Origin: Burkholderiales bacterium
GTDB lineage: Bacteria; Pseudomonadota; Gammaproteobacteria; Burkholderiales; Burkholderiaceae_C
Assembly (NCBI GenBank): GCA_016191525.1
Contig: JACPOK010000037.1
Location: 186,001-250,000, forward strand
Reading direction: 5' to 3'
DNA length: 64,000 nt
Shown here: positions 17,486 to 26,610 of the stretch, in pieces
How the letters are laid out: every line of letters begins with the position of its first letter
Numbering within the stretch: the stretch's first letter is position 1
Made by a program: the position numbers and the translations under genes
Notes under the pieces: model-generated
Database searches by the model: none
What the model was told of the DNA's origin: nothing
What the model saw: the letters and a program-made list of their open reading frames with translations, nothing else

Positions 17486-18381
17486 TGGCTGTCCCGCACT
17501 TCGAACTGCACGCGCCTTCGCACGGCGTGCCCGCCATTCCCCTGGTCTGCGACTCGCCGCACAGCGGCACCTGGTACCCCCAGGACTTCGGCCACGCCAT
17601 CGCCCGGGCGCCGCTGCGCCAGAGCGAGGACACGCACGTGGATGCGCTCTGGGCCGGCGTGCCCCAGGTGGGCGGCACGCTGCTGTGCGCGAACTTCCCG
17701 CGCAGCTACCTGGACGCGAACCGCGACCAGGCCGACATCGACGTGGCGATGATTGAAGGCACCTGGCCGCACGCCGCGCATCCCTCGCCGCGCTGCCTGG
17801 AACTGGGCATCGGCCTTATCTGGCGCGAGACGCCCGAGCGCCTGCCGATCTACACGCGCAAGCTGTCCGTGGGCGAGGTGGAGCAGCGCATCGCCAGCTG
17901 CTGGCGGCCCTACCGCGAAGCGCTGGCGCGGCTGCTGGACGAGGCCGCGCAAAAGCACGGCGGCTGCTGGCACCTGAACCTGCACTCCATGCCCAGCAAC
18001 GCCTATGAACGGCTGGCCCTGCCGCCCCGGCCGCTGGCCGACGTAGTGCTGGGCGACCGGCATGGCACTACCTGCGGCCCCGGCTTCGTCGACTCGGTGG
18101 CGCAGGCCTTCCGCGCCCGGGGCTACAGCGTGGCCGTCAACGACCCTTATGAAGGCGCGGACCTGGTGCGCATCTCCGGCGCGCCGGGGCGCAACCGGCA
18201 CAGCCTGCAGATCGAGATCAACCGCGCGATCTACATGGACGAAAAGACCCGCGAGCCCGGCCCCGGCTTCGCGGCCCTGAAGGACGACATCGGCCAGGTG
18301 CTGCGCGATGTGTCGGCATTCGTGCAACACAACGCCGCCGCTTTGGCGAAAACAGAAGGGGCGGTGGCACCTGCCGGGTAA
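17485..18381 (+). CDS. N-formylglutamate amidohydrolase (HutG-like)
   Basis: This 298-residue protein matches the N-formylglutamate amidohydrolase family, which cleaves N-formyl-L-glutamate to glutamate and formate. Visible features are CDSPHSGTWYPQDFG near the start, SEDTHVDALWAGVP, a likely metal site in HLNLHSMPSN, and LQIEINRAIYMDE. The ATG overlaps the Bug receptor stop by one base (TGATG), so the two are coupled. The other histidine degradation genes are absent, so the pair may serve a related N-acyl substrate. Formate released here could feed the formate dehydrogenase, which is speculation. Confidence 0.85.
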   Translation: MAVPHFELHAPSHGVPAIPLVCDSPHSGTWYPQDFGHAIARAPLRQSEDTHVDALWAGVPQVGGTLLCANFPRSYLDANRDQADIDVAMIEGTWPHAAHPSPRCLELGIGLIWRETPERLPIYTRKLSVGEVEQRIASCWRPYREALARLLDEAAQKHGGCWHLNLHSMPSNAYERLALPPRPLADVVLGDRHGTTCGPGFVDSVAQAFRARGYSVAVNDPYEGADLVRISGAPGRNRHSLQIEINRAIYMDEKTREPGPGFAALKDDIGQVLRDVSAFVQHNAAALAKTEGAVAPAG

Positions 18382-18407
18382 AATTGGCGCAACCCCGGAG
18401 GCCAAAG

Positions 18408-18671
18408 ATGTTCATGCGCCACCCCTGTTCCGCCGCCCGCGCGTTCGCCGCAGCGGCCCTTCTTTCCCTCCCCTTTTTCCTTTCAGGCTGCGCCGTGATC
18501 ACCGTGGTCGACACCGCCGCCAGCCTCACCGCGAGGGGCCTGGAAACCGCGGGTGGCCTGGCCATCAAGGGCGCGGGCCTGGCCGCGGAAACCACCATGA
18601 ACACCATGCGGCTGACCAACCGCCTGATCGGCGCGGCCGCCGACGCCGCCCTGCCCGCCCCGGCCAAATAG
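18408..18671 (+). CDS. small lipoprotein, unknown function
   Basis: This 87-residue protein has a lipoprotein signal ending LSGC (Cys27). A glycine/alanine-rich region follows that looks like an amphipathic helix (TAASLTARGLETAGGLAIKG). ATG 18408 is preferred because GGAGG lies 8 nt upstream; TAAAAT at 18379-18384 could be a -10 box. It sits between the amidohydrolase and a SulP transporter on the same strand. I do not recognise a characterised family. Confidence 0.7.
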   Translation: MFMRHPCSAARAFAAAALLSLPFFLSGCAVITVVDTAASLTARGLETAGGLAIKGAGLAAETTMNTMRLTNRLIGAAADAALPAPAK

Positions 18672-18691
18672 CCGGGCGCATACTCACCGGG

Positions 18692-20326
18692 GTGACGCGC
18701 CTCACCGCTTTCCGGTTCCGCCCGCGCCTGCTGGACGCGCTCCACGGCTACACACGATCGCGTTTCGCCGCGGACCTGGGCGCCGGCATCACCGTGGGCA
18801 TCGTGGCGCTGCCGCTGGCCATGGCCTTCGCCATCGCCTCGGGCCTGAAGCCCGAAGCGGGCCTGTGGACGGCCATCATCGCGGGCCTGCTGATCTCGCT
18901 GCTGGGCGGCTCGAACGTGCAGATCGGCGGGCCGGCCGGCGCCTTCATCGTCATCGTCTACGGCATCGTCGAGCGCTACGGCCTGGCCAACCTGCTGATC
19001 GCCACCACCTGCGCCGGCGTGCTGCTGTTCGTGCTGGGCGTGCTCCGGCTGGGCACCCTGGTGCGCTACGTGCCGGTCAGCATCGTCATCGGCTTCACCA
19101 ACGGCATCGCGGTGCTGATCGCGCTGTCGCAGGCCAGGGACCTGCTGGGCCTGCAGGTGGCCAGGATGCCGGCCGACTTCTTTGCCCAGATCAAGGTGCT
19201 GGGCGCCAGCATGGGCAGCTTCAATCCCAGTGCTTTCGGCCTGGGCATGGCCTGCCTGCTGGGCCTGTTCGTGTGGCCCAGGCTCTGGGCGGACAAGTCG
19301 CCGCTGCACCTGGCGATGGACCTGCCCGGCATGCGCCGCGCCAGCCGGGTGAGCGCACGCCTGCCGGGGCCCGTCGTGGCCCTGGTCACGCTGACCCTCT
19401 TCGCCTGGTTCTTCAGCCTGCCGGTGGAGACCATAGGCTCGCGGTTCGGCGCCATCCCCCGCGGGCTGCCCGCCTTCGCGCTGCCCGAATTTTCGTGGGA
19501 GACCGTCAAGCTGCTGCTCACCCCGACGCTCACCATCGCGATGCTGGGCGCCATCGAGTCGCTGCTGTGCGCCCGGGTGGCCGACCAGCTGACTTCACTG
19601 CCGCGGCACGACCCCAACCAGGAACTGATGGCGCAGGGCGTGGCCAACTTCATCACGCCCTTCTTCGGCGGCATGCCGGCCACTGGCACCATCGCGCGCA
19701 CGGTGACCAATGTGCGCTCCGGCGGCACCACGCCCGTGGCCGGCATCCTGCACGCCTGCACCGTGGCCGTGATCGTACTGGCGGCCGCGCCGCTGGCGCT
19801 GTATGTGCCGCTGGCCGTGCTGGCGGGCATCCTGCTGTTCGTGGCCTGGAACATGGGCGAATGGCATGAGTTCGCCCGCCTGGGCCACTACAGCACGCAT
19901 TACCGGCTGCTGCTGCTGGGCACCTTCTTCCTGACGGTGGTGTTCGACCTGACGGTGGCGGTCCAGGTCGGGCTGGTGCTGGCGTGCGCCCTGTTCATCC
20001 GGCGCATGAGCTCGCTGTTCACCGTGGAGCCGATGGAGGGGGACGGCCCGCTCATCCACTACAGGCTGTACGGCGCGCTGTTCTTCGGCGCGGTGGCCAA
20101 GATCGACCCGGTGGTGCAGGCGGTGGAAAAGGGGCCCGACCGGCCGGTGGTGGTGCTGGACGCGCTGCAGCTGGTGCTGCTGGACACCTCGGGGCTGGAC
20201 GCGCTGCGCCAGCTGCACAAGGCCGTGCTGCTGCGCGGCGGCACGCTGCGGCTGGAAAACCTGCAGCAGCAGCCGCGCGGGGTCATCGAGCTGGCCGGCT
20301 TCGACCGGGAACTGGCCGCCAGCTAA
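18692..20326 (+). CDS. SulP-family anion transporter with STAS domain
   Basis: This 544-residue membrane protein belongs to SulP (SLC26-like) carriers of sulfate, bicarbonate or dicarboxylates. About ten helices follow the opening GAGITVGIVALPLAMAFAIA; NVQIGGPAGAF and GGMPATGTIARTVTN are family signatures. A STAS domain fills the last ~110 residues (ALQLVLLDTSGLDALRQL). The start is uncertain because the frame is open far upstream; GTG 18692 begins just before the first helix. Substrate cannot be told from sequence. A second SulP gene is at 52748. Confidence 0.9.
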   Translation: MTRLTAFRFRPRLLDALHGYTRSRFAADLGAGITVGIVALPLAMAFAIASGLKPEAGLWTAIIAGLLISLLGGSNVQIGGPAGAFIVIVYGIVERYGLANLLIATTCAGVLLFVLGVLRLGTLVRYVPVSIVIGFTNGIAVLIALSQARDLLGLQVARMPADFFAQIKVLGASMGSFNPSAFGLGMACLLGLFVWPRLWADKSPLHLAMDLPGMRRASRVSARLPGPVVALVTLTLFAWFFSLPVETIGSRFGAIPRGLPAFALPEFSWETVKLLLTPTLTIAMLGAIESLLCARVADQLTSLPRHDPNQELMAQGVANFITPFFGGMPATGTIARTVTNVRSGGTTPVAGILHACTVAVIVLAAAPLALYVPLAVLAGILLFVAWNMGEWHEFARLGHYSTHYRLLLLGTFFLTVVFDLTVAVQVGLVLACALFIRRMSSLFTVEPMEGDGPLIHYRLYGALFFGAVAKIDPVVQAVEKGPDRPVVVLDALQLVLLDTSGLDALRQLHKAVLLRGGTLRLENLQQQPRGVIELAGFDRELAAS

Positions 20327-20329
20327 AAT
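20324..20329 (+). promoter_or_regulatory. -10-like TAAAAT before the DUF3460 gene
   Basis: TAAAAT overlaps the SulP stop codon, 20 bp before ATG 20349. TTCGAC 18 bp further upstream is a weak -35 candidate. Confidence 0.3.
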
Positions 20330-20348
20330 CGGGCAAAGGCCTCCACCC

Positions 20349-20567
20349 ATGTCCATCCTGCAACGCATCTTCCGCCGCCCCGACTACACCTCCGAAGTCA
20401 CCCAGTTCATCGAGCACCTGAAGTCCGACGAACCCGGCCTGGAAGCGCGCCAGCGGGCCGGCCGCGCCCTGCTGTGGGACAAGCAGATCGACCGCGAGGC
20501 CCAGGGCGAGTGGAGCGAGGCCAGCGTGCCCCAGCAGGCCTACGTCTACCAGAACCGCGTCAAATAG
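20349..20567 (+). CDS. DUF3460 family small protein
   Basis: This 72-residue soluble protein has the DUF3460 pattern: SILQRIFRRPDYTSEVTQFI, then ARQRAGRALLWDKQ and a tail ending PQQAYVYQN. The family is small, betaproteobacterial and uncharacterised, and often lies beside scpA as here. Its stop codon is followed at once by AT-rich sequence and repeat copy 2 before scpA. Confidence 0.85.
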   Translation: MSILQRIFRRPDYTSEVTQFIEHLKSDEPGLEARQRAGRALLWDKQIDREAQGEWSEASVPQQAYVYQNRVK

Positions 20568-20580
20568 CTGTTTTTCATTG

Positions 20581-20636
20581 AGGAAAACGGCTGCAGACCG
20601 CACCCAGATTGCGTAGCCAGCTATTCTTTTCATAGC
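20581..20636 (-). repeat. dispersed ~55 bp ATAGC repeat, copy 2 (between DUF3460 and scpA)
   Basis: On the minus strand it reads GCTATGAAAAGAATAGCTGG, then ACGCAATCTGGGTGCGGTCT and GCAGCCGTTTTCC. It ends 5 bp before the scpA ATG and therefore forms most of its untranslated leader. AATAGCTG at the DUF3460 stop pairs with CAGCTATT inside the copy, giving a possible long hairpin. Confidence 0.75.
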
Positions 20637-20641
20637 AATCC

Positions 20642-21496
20642 ATGACTGAAAGCGCCGCCGCCACCCTGCCCGCGCCCGCGGCGCCCGAGCTTTCGGGCAT
20701 GCCCCAGGTGGTAGACCAGGTGGCGCTGGCGCGCCTGTACGGCGAGCCGCTGTTCGCCATGCCGGCGGACCTGTACATCCCGCCGGACGCGCTGGAAGTG
20801 TTCCTGGAGGCCTTCGAGGGGCCGCTGGACCTGCTGCTGTACCTGATCCGCAAGCAGAACTTCAACATCCTGGACATCCCCATGGCCGGGGTGACGCGCC
20901 AGTACCTGGTGTACGTGGACGAGATCCGCAGCCGCAACCTCGAGCTGGCCGCCGAATACCTGCTGATGGCGGCGATGCTGATCGAGATCAAGTCACGCAT
21001 GCTGCTGCCGCCCAAGAGGACCGCCGAGGGCCAGGAGCCGGAAGACCCGCGCGCCGAGCTGGTGCGCCGCCTGCTGGAATACGAGCAGATGAAGGCCGCC
21101 GCTTTCCGCCTGAATGAAGTGCCACAGGTGGGCCGCGACGTGCTGCGCGCGCAGGTGTACATCGAGCAGTCGCTGCAGCCGCGCTTCCCCGACGTGAACG
21201 TGGTGGACCTGCAGGAAGCCTGGCGCGACATCGTCAAGCGCGCGAAGCTCATCCAGCACCACAAGATCACCCGCGAGGAGCTGTCGGTGCGCGAGCACAT
21301 GAGCATCGTGCTGCGCCGGCTGCAGGGCCGCAAGTTCGTCGAGTTCGAGGACCTGTTCGACGTGACGCGCGGCATGCAGGTGCTGATCGTCACCTTCATC
21401 GCCATGCTCGAGCTGGCCAAGGAAATGCTGATCGACGTGACGCAGGCCGAGGCCTACGCCCCGATCTACGTGCGCCTGGCCTACTCGCCCGCCTAA
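20642..21496 (+). CDS. scpA: segregation and condensation protein A
   Basis: ScpA is the kleisin of the bacterial SMC-ScpAB complex that compacts and segregates the chromosome. The 284 residues include the family core EAFEGPLDLLLYLIRKQNFN, IEIKSRMLLPP and the C-terminal winged-helix region. An N-terminal ~45-residue extension precedes the core. No scpB or smc lies in the window. The gene starts 5 bp after repeat copy 2. Confidence 0.95.
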   Translation: MTESAAATLPAPAAPELSGMPQVVDQVALARLYGEPLFAMPADLYIPPDALEVFLEAFEGPLDLLLYLIRKQNFNILDIPMAGVTRQYLVYVDEIRSRNLELAAEYLLMAAMLIEIKSRMLLPPKRTAEGQEPEDPRAELVRRLLEYEQMKAAAFRLNEVPQVGRDVLRAQVYIEQSLQPRFPDVNVVDLQEAWRDIVKRAKLIQHHKITREELSVREHMSIVLRRLQGRKFVEFEDLFDVTRGMQVLIVTFIAMLELAKEMLIDVTQAEAYAPIYVRLAYSPA

Positions 21497-21517
21497 CCCC
21501 TTTTTTCCTTTCCCCGC

Positions 21518-23092
21518 ATGACCGAATCGCCTTACGATTTCGATGTGCTGATCGTCGGCAGCGGCCTGGCCGGCCTGTCCGCCGCGCTGCACCTGGCACC
21601 CACCCACCGCGTGGCGGTGCTGACCAAGCGCTCGATGAGCGACGGCTCCAGCAACTGGGCGCAGGGCGGCATTGCCGCCGTGCTGGGCGAGGGCGACACC
21701 TTTGATTCCCACGTAGACGACACGCTGGTCGCGGGCGCGGGCCTGTCCGACCCCGCCGCCACGCGCTTCGTGGTGGAGCACGCGCCCGAGAGCATCGCCT
21801 GGCTGCGCGAGCTGGGCGTGCCGTTCTCGCAGGAAGCGGGCCACCTGCACCTCACGCGCGAGGGCGGCCACAGCGCGCGGCGCATCGTGCACGTGACGGA
21901 CGCCACCGGCGCCGCCGTGCAGCGCACGATGATCGAGCACGTGCGGCGCACGCCCAACATCACGCTGTTCGAGAACCACACGCTGGTGGACCTGGTCACC
22001 AGCAAGAAACGCGGCCTGCCGGTGAACCGGTGCCTGGGGCTTTACGCGCTGGACGAAGAAACAGACGAAGTGCTCACCTTTCGCGCGCCCCACACCATCC
22101 TGGCCACCGGCGGCGCGGGCAAGGTGTACGTCTACACCACCAACCCCGACACGGCCACCGGCGACGGCATTGCCGCGGCCTGGCGCGCGGGCTGCCGCGT
22201 CACGAACATGGAGTTCATCCAGTTCCACCCGACCTGCCTGTACCACCCGCTGGTGAAGTCGTTCCTGATCACCGAGGCCGTGCGCGGCGAAGGCGGCAAG
22301 CTGCTGCTGCCCGACGGCACGCGCTTCATGCCCGAACACGACGAGCGGGCCGAGCTGGCGCCGCGCGACATCGTGGCCCGTGCGATCGACTTCGAGATGA
22401 AGAAGCACGGCCTGGACTGCGTGTACCTGGACATCTCGCACCAGCCGCCGGAGTTCATCAAGGAACACTTCCCCACCATCCACGCGCGCTGCCTGGAGCT
22501 GGGCATCGACATCACCAAGCAGCCGATTCCCGTGGTGCCTGCCGCGCACTACACCTGCGGCGGCATTCACACCGACCTGGCCGGCCGCACCGACCTGACG
22601 GGCCTGCACGCCATCGGCGAGACCGCCTACACCGGCCTGCACGGCGCCAACCGGCTCGCCAGCAACTCGCTGGTCGAGTGCATGGTGTTCGCCCGCTCGG
22701 CCTCGCAGGACATCATGGCCACGCCGCTGCCCGCGCCGCCCGACGTGCCGGCCTGGGACGAGAGCCGCGTGACCGACGCCGACGAATCGGTGGTCATCTC
22801 GCACAACTGGGACGAGCTGCGCCGCTTCATGTGGGACTACGTGGGCATAGTGCGGACCAACAAGCGGCTGGAGCGCGCCGCCCACCGCATCCGGCTGCTG
22901 CAGGACGAAATCCAGGAGTTCTACAGCGCTTTCCACATCTCGCGCGACCTGCTGGAGTTGCGCAACCTGGTGCAGGTGGCCGATTTGATCGTGCGCTCCG
23001 CGCAGGCACGCCATGAAAGCCGCGGCCTGCACTTCAGCCGCGACTACCCCGAGATGTCGGCCGACCCCAAGCCGACGATCCTGACGCCATAG
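21518..23092 (+). CDS. nadB: L-aspartate oxidase
   Basis: NadB oxidises L-aspartate to iminoaspartate with FAD, the first step of de novo NAD synthesis in the cytoplasm. The 524-residue protein has the FAD motif [15 protein letters not shown], the typical [17 protein letters not shown], a catalytic-region [10 protein letters not shown] and [15 protein letters not shown]. Partner genes nadA and nadC lie just downstream on the opposite strand, so nadB converges on nadC-nadA instead of sharing an operon. The stop lies 2 bp before the arm of the large inverted repeat. Confidence 0.97.
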   Translation: MTESPYDFDVLIVGSGLAGLSAALHLAPTHRVAVLTKRSMSDGSSNWAQGGIAAVLGEGDTFDSHVDDTLVAGAGLSDPAATRFVVEHAPESIAWLRELGVPFSQEAGHLHLTREGGHSARRIVHVTDATGAAVQRTMIEHVRRTPNITLFENHTLVDLVTSKKRGLPVNRCLGLYALDEETDEVLTFRAPHTILATGGAGKVYVYTTNPDTATGDGIAAAWRAGCRVTNMEFIQFHPTCLYHPLVKSFLITEAVRGEGGKLLLPDGTRFMPEHDERAELAPRDIVARAIDFEMKKHGLDCVYLDISHQPPEFIKEHFPTIHARCLELGIDITKQPIPVVPAAHYTCGGIHTDLAGRTDLTGLHAIGETAYTGLHGANRLASNSLVECMVFARSASQDIMATPLPAPPDVPAWDESRVTDADESVVISHNWDELRRFMWDYVGIVRTNKRLERAAHRIRLLQDEIQEFYSAFHISRDLLELRNLVQVADLIVRSAQARHESRGLHFSRDYPEMSADPKPTILTP

Positions 23093-23094
23093 TG

Positions 23095-23521
23095 CGTCAT
23101 CCCCGCGAAGGCGGGGACCCAGTGCTTCCGCTTTCCTTGAAGCCCCCTCGCGCCTGCTCCGAGCGGCCCAGCCCCAGGCGGGCGGGCTGCGCCGCGCAGG
23201 CCGGCGGTCAGGGGCGGCCTTCGCCGCCCACCGACTGAACCTGCGGGGGTCCGCTTGCGGGTCCGCATCGCGGGAACTCGCTATGAGTGCCTGAAGCACT
23301 CTCCGCTCAAACAGCCGCGATGAGCCAGAGCACGAAGCGCGCTGAAGCGCGCCGGACCCGCAGCGCCCCCACGCAGGCGCTCGGCCTTGATCGCGCGACG
23401 CAGCCCGCCCGCCTGGGGCTGGGCTGGAGTCGTTGTCGCGTGCCGCTGATGAAACCCCTCACGCATTATTGGCGCGGCTTGTGGCAGAGAAATGGCCTGC
23501 AAGGCGCATGGATAGTGCGTG
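23095..23521 (+). repeat. left arm of a large inverted repeat bounded by a REP-like end
   Basis: This ~427 bp arm begins with GTCATCCCCGCGAAGGCGGG just after the nadB stop. It is near-identical, in reverse complement, to 23791-24219. By eye there are few differences in the outer 250 bp and more towards the middle. It contains a short internal hairpin AGTGC-CTGAA-GCACT and purine-rich GCGAAGCGCG stretches. Open frames across it are not conserved between the arms, so I regard it as non-coding. Confidence 0.9.
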
Positions 23522-23790
23522 GGCGATTTGGACTCCATGACTAGTCACACTCGCAGCCCTCGTAATTGGCTGGATGATCGCTGTTCTGATCGTGGTCCTC
23601 GACTCTCCTCTTCCGCATGGAGAGCCTGGAGAGACCGGCTTAGCCTGGCTAAGGCGGGGCGTTGATGGCAGCCCTGTTGATGTTGGGTTCGTTGCTTCGC
23701 CTCGTCCAAGCGATCTCGAAGTAAAAAGGTATCTACCCACTACCCACCGTGATGGGACTTAACATTTCAGTCAACACGGATGCAAAGACT
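23522..23790. other. central unique segment of the nadB-nadA inverted repeat
   Basis: About 270 bp of visibly lower GC separates the arms. It holds a perfect 7 bp inverted repeat CTTAGCC-T-GGCTAAG at 23639-23653, close to the midpoint of the whole structure. A 62-codon open frame (23574-23762, plus) exists but has no ribosome-binding site or family that I recognise. I cannot assign a function. Confidence 0.5.
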
Positions 23791-24219
23791 CACGCGCATT
23801 CCATGCGCCTCCCAGGCCATTTCTCTGCCACAAGCCGCGCCAATAGCGCGTGAGCGGTTTCCACAGCAGCGCGCAAACCAAGCCTCCAGCCCAGCCCCGG
23901 GTGGGCGGGCTGCGGCGCGCGATCAAGGCCGAGCGCCTGCGGGGGGCCGCTTGCGGGTCCGGCGCGGCTTGCCGCGCTTCGTGCTCTGGCTCATCGCGGC
24001 TGTTTGAGCGGAGAGTGCTTCAGGCACTCATAGCGAGTTGCCGCGATGCGGACCCGCAAGCGGACCCACGCAGGTTCAGTCGGTGGGCGGCGAAGACCGC
24101 CCCTGACCGCCGGACTGCGCGACGCAGCCTGCCCGCCTGGGGCTGGGCCGCTCGGAATAGGCACGAGGTGCTTCAAGGAAAGCCGGAAGCACTGGGTCCC
24201 CGCCTTCGCGGGGATGACG
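23791..24219 (-). repeat. right arm of the large inverted repeat bounded by a REP-like end
   Basis: The reverse complement of this segment matches 23095-23521 almost base for base and starts, on the minus strand, with the same REP arm 1-2 bp after the nadA stop codon. Differences from the left arm include small substitutions and one-base indels that break any shared reading frame. Confidence 0.9.
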
Positions 24220-24220
24220 G

Positions 24221-25345
24221 TCAGGCCGCCCCGATGTTGGGCACCAGCGACCCCGCCGCCTGCCCGGCCTTCAATGCCGCCGTAAACGCCAGCATCCGAT
24301 CAATCGGCAGCCGGGCCCGCAGGCCCAGCGACGGATCGACGTGGATTTCATTCGCGCCGGTCTCCAGCACATGGGCCAGGCCCGCCAGGCCGTTCATCGC
24401 CATCCAGGGGCAGTGCGCGCAGCTCTTGCAGGTGGCGCTGTTGCCGGCGGTGGGCGCTTCGATGAAGACCTTGCCGGGGTTGAGGGTGCGCAGCTTGTGC
24501 ATCATGCCGTTGTCGGTGGCGACGATGAATTCCTTCGCATCCATCTCCTGAGCTGACTTGAGGATGCCGCTGGTGGAGCCCACCGCGTCGGCCAGCGCAA
24601 CCACGTCGGCCGGCGACTCGGGGTGCACCAGCACCTTGGCCTTGGGGTATTGCTTCTTCAGCGCCTCCAGCTCGAAGGCCTTGAACTCGTCGTGCACGAT
24701 GCAGGCGCCGTTCCAGAACACCATGTCGGCGCCGGTCTCGCGCTGGATGTAGGAGCCAAGGTGCTTGTCCGGCGCCCACAGCACCTTGTGGCCCGCTTCC
24801 TTCAGCGCGCGCACGATGTCCAGCGCGCAGCTGGAAGTCACCAGCCAGTCGGAGCGCGCCTTCACCGCGGCGCTGGTGTTGGCGTAGACCACCACCGTGC
24901 GGTCAGGATGCTGGTCGCAGAAGGCCGAGAACTCGTCGATGGGACAGCCCAGGTCGAGCGAGCAGGTGGCGTCCAGGTCGGGCATCAGCACCCGTTTTTC
25001 GGGCGACAGGATCTTGGAGGTCTCGCCCATGAACTTCACGCCGGAGACCACCAGGGTCTGCGCCGGGTGGTCGCGCCCGAAGCGCGCCATCTCCAGTGAA
25101 TCGCTGACAATGCCGCCGGTTTCCTCGGCCAGGTCCTGCAGGTCGGGGTGCACGTAGTAGTGCGAGACCATCACGGCGTTGCGCTCTTTCAGCAGGCGCC
25201 TGATCTTGTCTTTCAGCGCGGCGCGCTGTTCCTGCGACGGCTCCACGGGCACACGGGCCCAGGCGAATTTGGTATCGCAGACCGTACCGGACGATTCGCG
25301 CGGCTGCTCGTACTCAACGTCGAAGATGGGGATGACGGCGCTCAT
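24221..25345 (-). CDS. nadA: quinolinate synthase A
   Basis: NadA condenses iminoaspartate with dihydroxyacetone phosphate to quinolinate using a [4Fe-4S] cluster. The 374-residue protein has candidate cluster cysteines in [25 protein letters not shown] and [28 protein letters not shown] and [14 protein letters not shown] are family signatures. The ATG overlaps the nadC stop as ATGA. The frame is open far upstream, but the start at 25345 matches the coupling and usual length. The gene ends against the inverted repeat. Confidence 0.96.
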   Translation of the reverse strand: MSAVIPIFDVEYEQPRESSGTVCDTKFAWARVPVEPSQEQRAALKDKIRRLLKERNAVMVSHYYVHPDLQDLAEETGGIVSDSLEMARFGRDHPAQTLVVSGVKFMGETSKILSPEKRVLMPDLDATCSLDLGCPIDEFSAFCDQHPDRTVVVYANTSAAVKARSDWLVTSSCALDIVRALKEAGHKVLWAPDKHLGSYIQRETGADMVFWNGACIVHDEFKAFELEALKKQYPKAKVLVHPESPADVVALADAVGSTSGILKSAQEMDAKEFIVATDNGMMHKLRTLNPGKVFIEAPTAGNSATCKSCAHCPWMAMNGLAGLAHVLETGANEIHVDPSLGLRARLPIDRMLAFTAALKAGQAAGSLVPNIGAA

Positions 25346-26208
25346 GGCAGTTCTTTCAGGCGCATGGAGAAATCGGTGGCCTTCACGTCCTTGGTCAGGG
25401 CGCCGATGGAGATGCGGTCGACGCCGGTCTCGGCCAGCGCGCGCACGCTGTCCAGCGTGACGCCGCCCGAGATTTCCAGCACGGCGCGGGCGTTGTTGAT
25501 GCGCACGGCTTCGCGCAGCGTGGGCAGGTCCATGTTGTCCAGCAGCACCATCTTTGCGCCGGCCGCCAGGGCCTCTTCCAGCTGGGCCAGCGTCTCCACC
25601 TCGATCTCGATAAAGCCGGCCTTCGCCGCGACTTCGGCCGCGGCCCGCAGCACGGGCGCGACGCCGCCGGCCGCGGCGATGTGGTTTTCCTTGATCAGCA
25701 CCGCGTCGTAAAGGCCGATGCGGTGGTTGGTGCCGCCGCCCACCTTCACGGCGTATTTCTGCGCCAGCCGCAGGCCCGGCAGGGTCTTGCGGGTATCGAC
25801 GATTTGCGCGCGCGTGCCGCGCACCGCTTCCACGTACACCGCGGTCTTGGTGGCCACGGCGCTCAGCAGCTGCAGGAAGTTCAGCGCGGTGCGCTCGGCC
25901 GTGAGCAGGCTGCGCGCCGGGCCCTCGATTTCCAGCACCACCTGGTCGGCCATGGTGCGCAGGCCCTCGTGCACCAGCCAGTGCACCTGCAGGCTGGCAT
26001 CCACCTGCTGCACCGTGGCCTCGACCCAGGCCGCGCCGCAGATCACCGCCGACTCGCGGGCCAGCACCCGCGCGCGGGCGCGGCGGCCTGCCGGCACCAG
26101 GGCGGCCGTAAGATCGCCCGCGCCCACGTCTTCGGCCAGGGCCCGCGCCGCGTCGCCGCGTGCCAGTTGGGCCACGGCGGCCGGGGAGAAATCGAATGTT
26201 GCACTCAT
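25342..26208 (-). CDS. nadC: nicotinate-nucleotide pyrophosphorylase (carboxylating)
   Basis: NadC converts quinolinate and PRPP to nicotinate mononucleotide. The 288 residues from ATG 26208 (MSATFDFSP) include the family motifs [46 protein letters not shown] and [16 protein letters not shown]. It is the first gene of a nadC-nadA operon with a 4 bp overlap. An upstream in-frame ATG (26250) exists, but the conserved N-terminus fits 26208. Confidence 0.95.
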   Translation of the reverse strand: MSATFDFSPAAVAQLARGDAARALAEDVGAGDLTAALVPAGRRARARVLARESAVICGAAWVEATVQQVDASLQVHWLVHEGLRTMADQVVLEIEGPARSLLTAERTALNFLQLLSAVATKTAVYVEAVRGTRAQIVDTRKTLPGLRLAQKYAVKVGGGTNHRIGLYDAVLIKENHIAAAGGVAPVLRAAAEVAAKAGFIEIEVETLAQLEEALAAGAKMVLLDNMDLPTLREAVRINNARAVLEISGGVTLDSVRALAETGVDRISIGALTKDVKATDFSMRLKELP

Positions 26209-26281
26209 GGGCCAAAGCATAGCGGCATCGCATCGCGGTTGCCGGGGCACCGGGGCATGGGCTTGCCGCTAAGATGGCCGC

Positions 26282-26590
26282 ATGCTCGAGCTCCGCCCCA
26301 CCTGTGAACACTGCAACAAGGCCCTGCCGCCCGCCTCCACCGAGGCGCGGATCTGCAGTTTTGAATGCACCTTCTGCGCTGCCTGCGTTGAAAGCTTGCT
26401 GGACAACGTGTGCCCCAACTGCGGCGGCGGCTTCGCGCCGCGGCCGGTGCGCCCCGCGCACGACCTGCGCGGGGAAAACTGGCTGGGCAAGTACCCGCCC
26501 GCAACGCGCGTGCGCCACAAGCCGGTGGACCCGCCCGCGCACCGGCAGTTCGCCGCCGCGATCAGGGACATTCCGCCCGAGCAGCGCTAG
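26282..26590 (+). CDS. DUF1272 family cysteine-rich protein
   Basis: This 102-residue protein has the DUF1272 pattern of paired cysteines ([17 protein letters not shown], then [12 protein letters not shown] and CPNCGGGF), probably a small zinc-ribbon-like fold. A proline/arginine-rich tail follows. TAAGAT at 26271-26276 may be its -10 box. It is divergent from nadC. Function unknown. Confidence 0.87.
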   Translation: MLELRPTCEHCNKALPPASTEARICSFECTFCAACVESLLDNVCPNCGGGFAPRPVRPAHDLRGENWLGKYPPATRVRHKPVDPPAHRQFAAAIRDIPPEQR

Positions 26591-26610
26591 CGCCTGGCAC
26601 GCCGCATCCC

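Noticed and set aside
20993-23299. A 768-codon open frame opposite scpA and nadB
   Set aside because: It spans two certain genes and part of the repeat arm and has no recognisable domain.
23287-23544. An 85-codon open frame in the left arm of the inverted repeat
   Set aside because: The right arm has small indels and substitutions that change the frame, so the coding potential is not conserved between copies.
23850-24551. A 233-codon plus-strand frame across the right arm and the 3' end of nadA
   Set aside because: It runs through repeat sequence into the antisense of nadA and has no domain.
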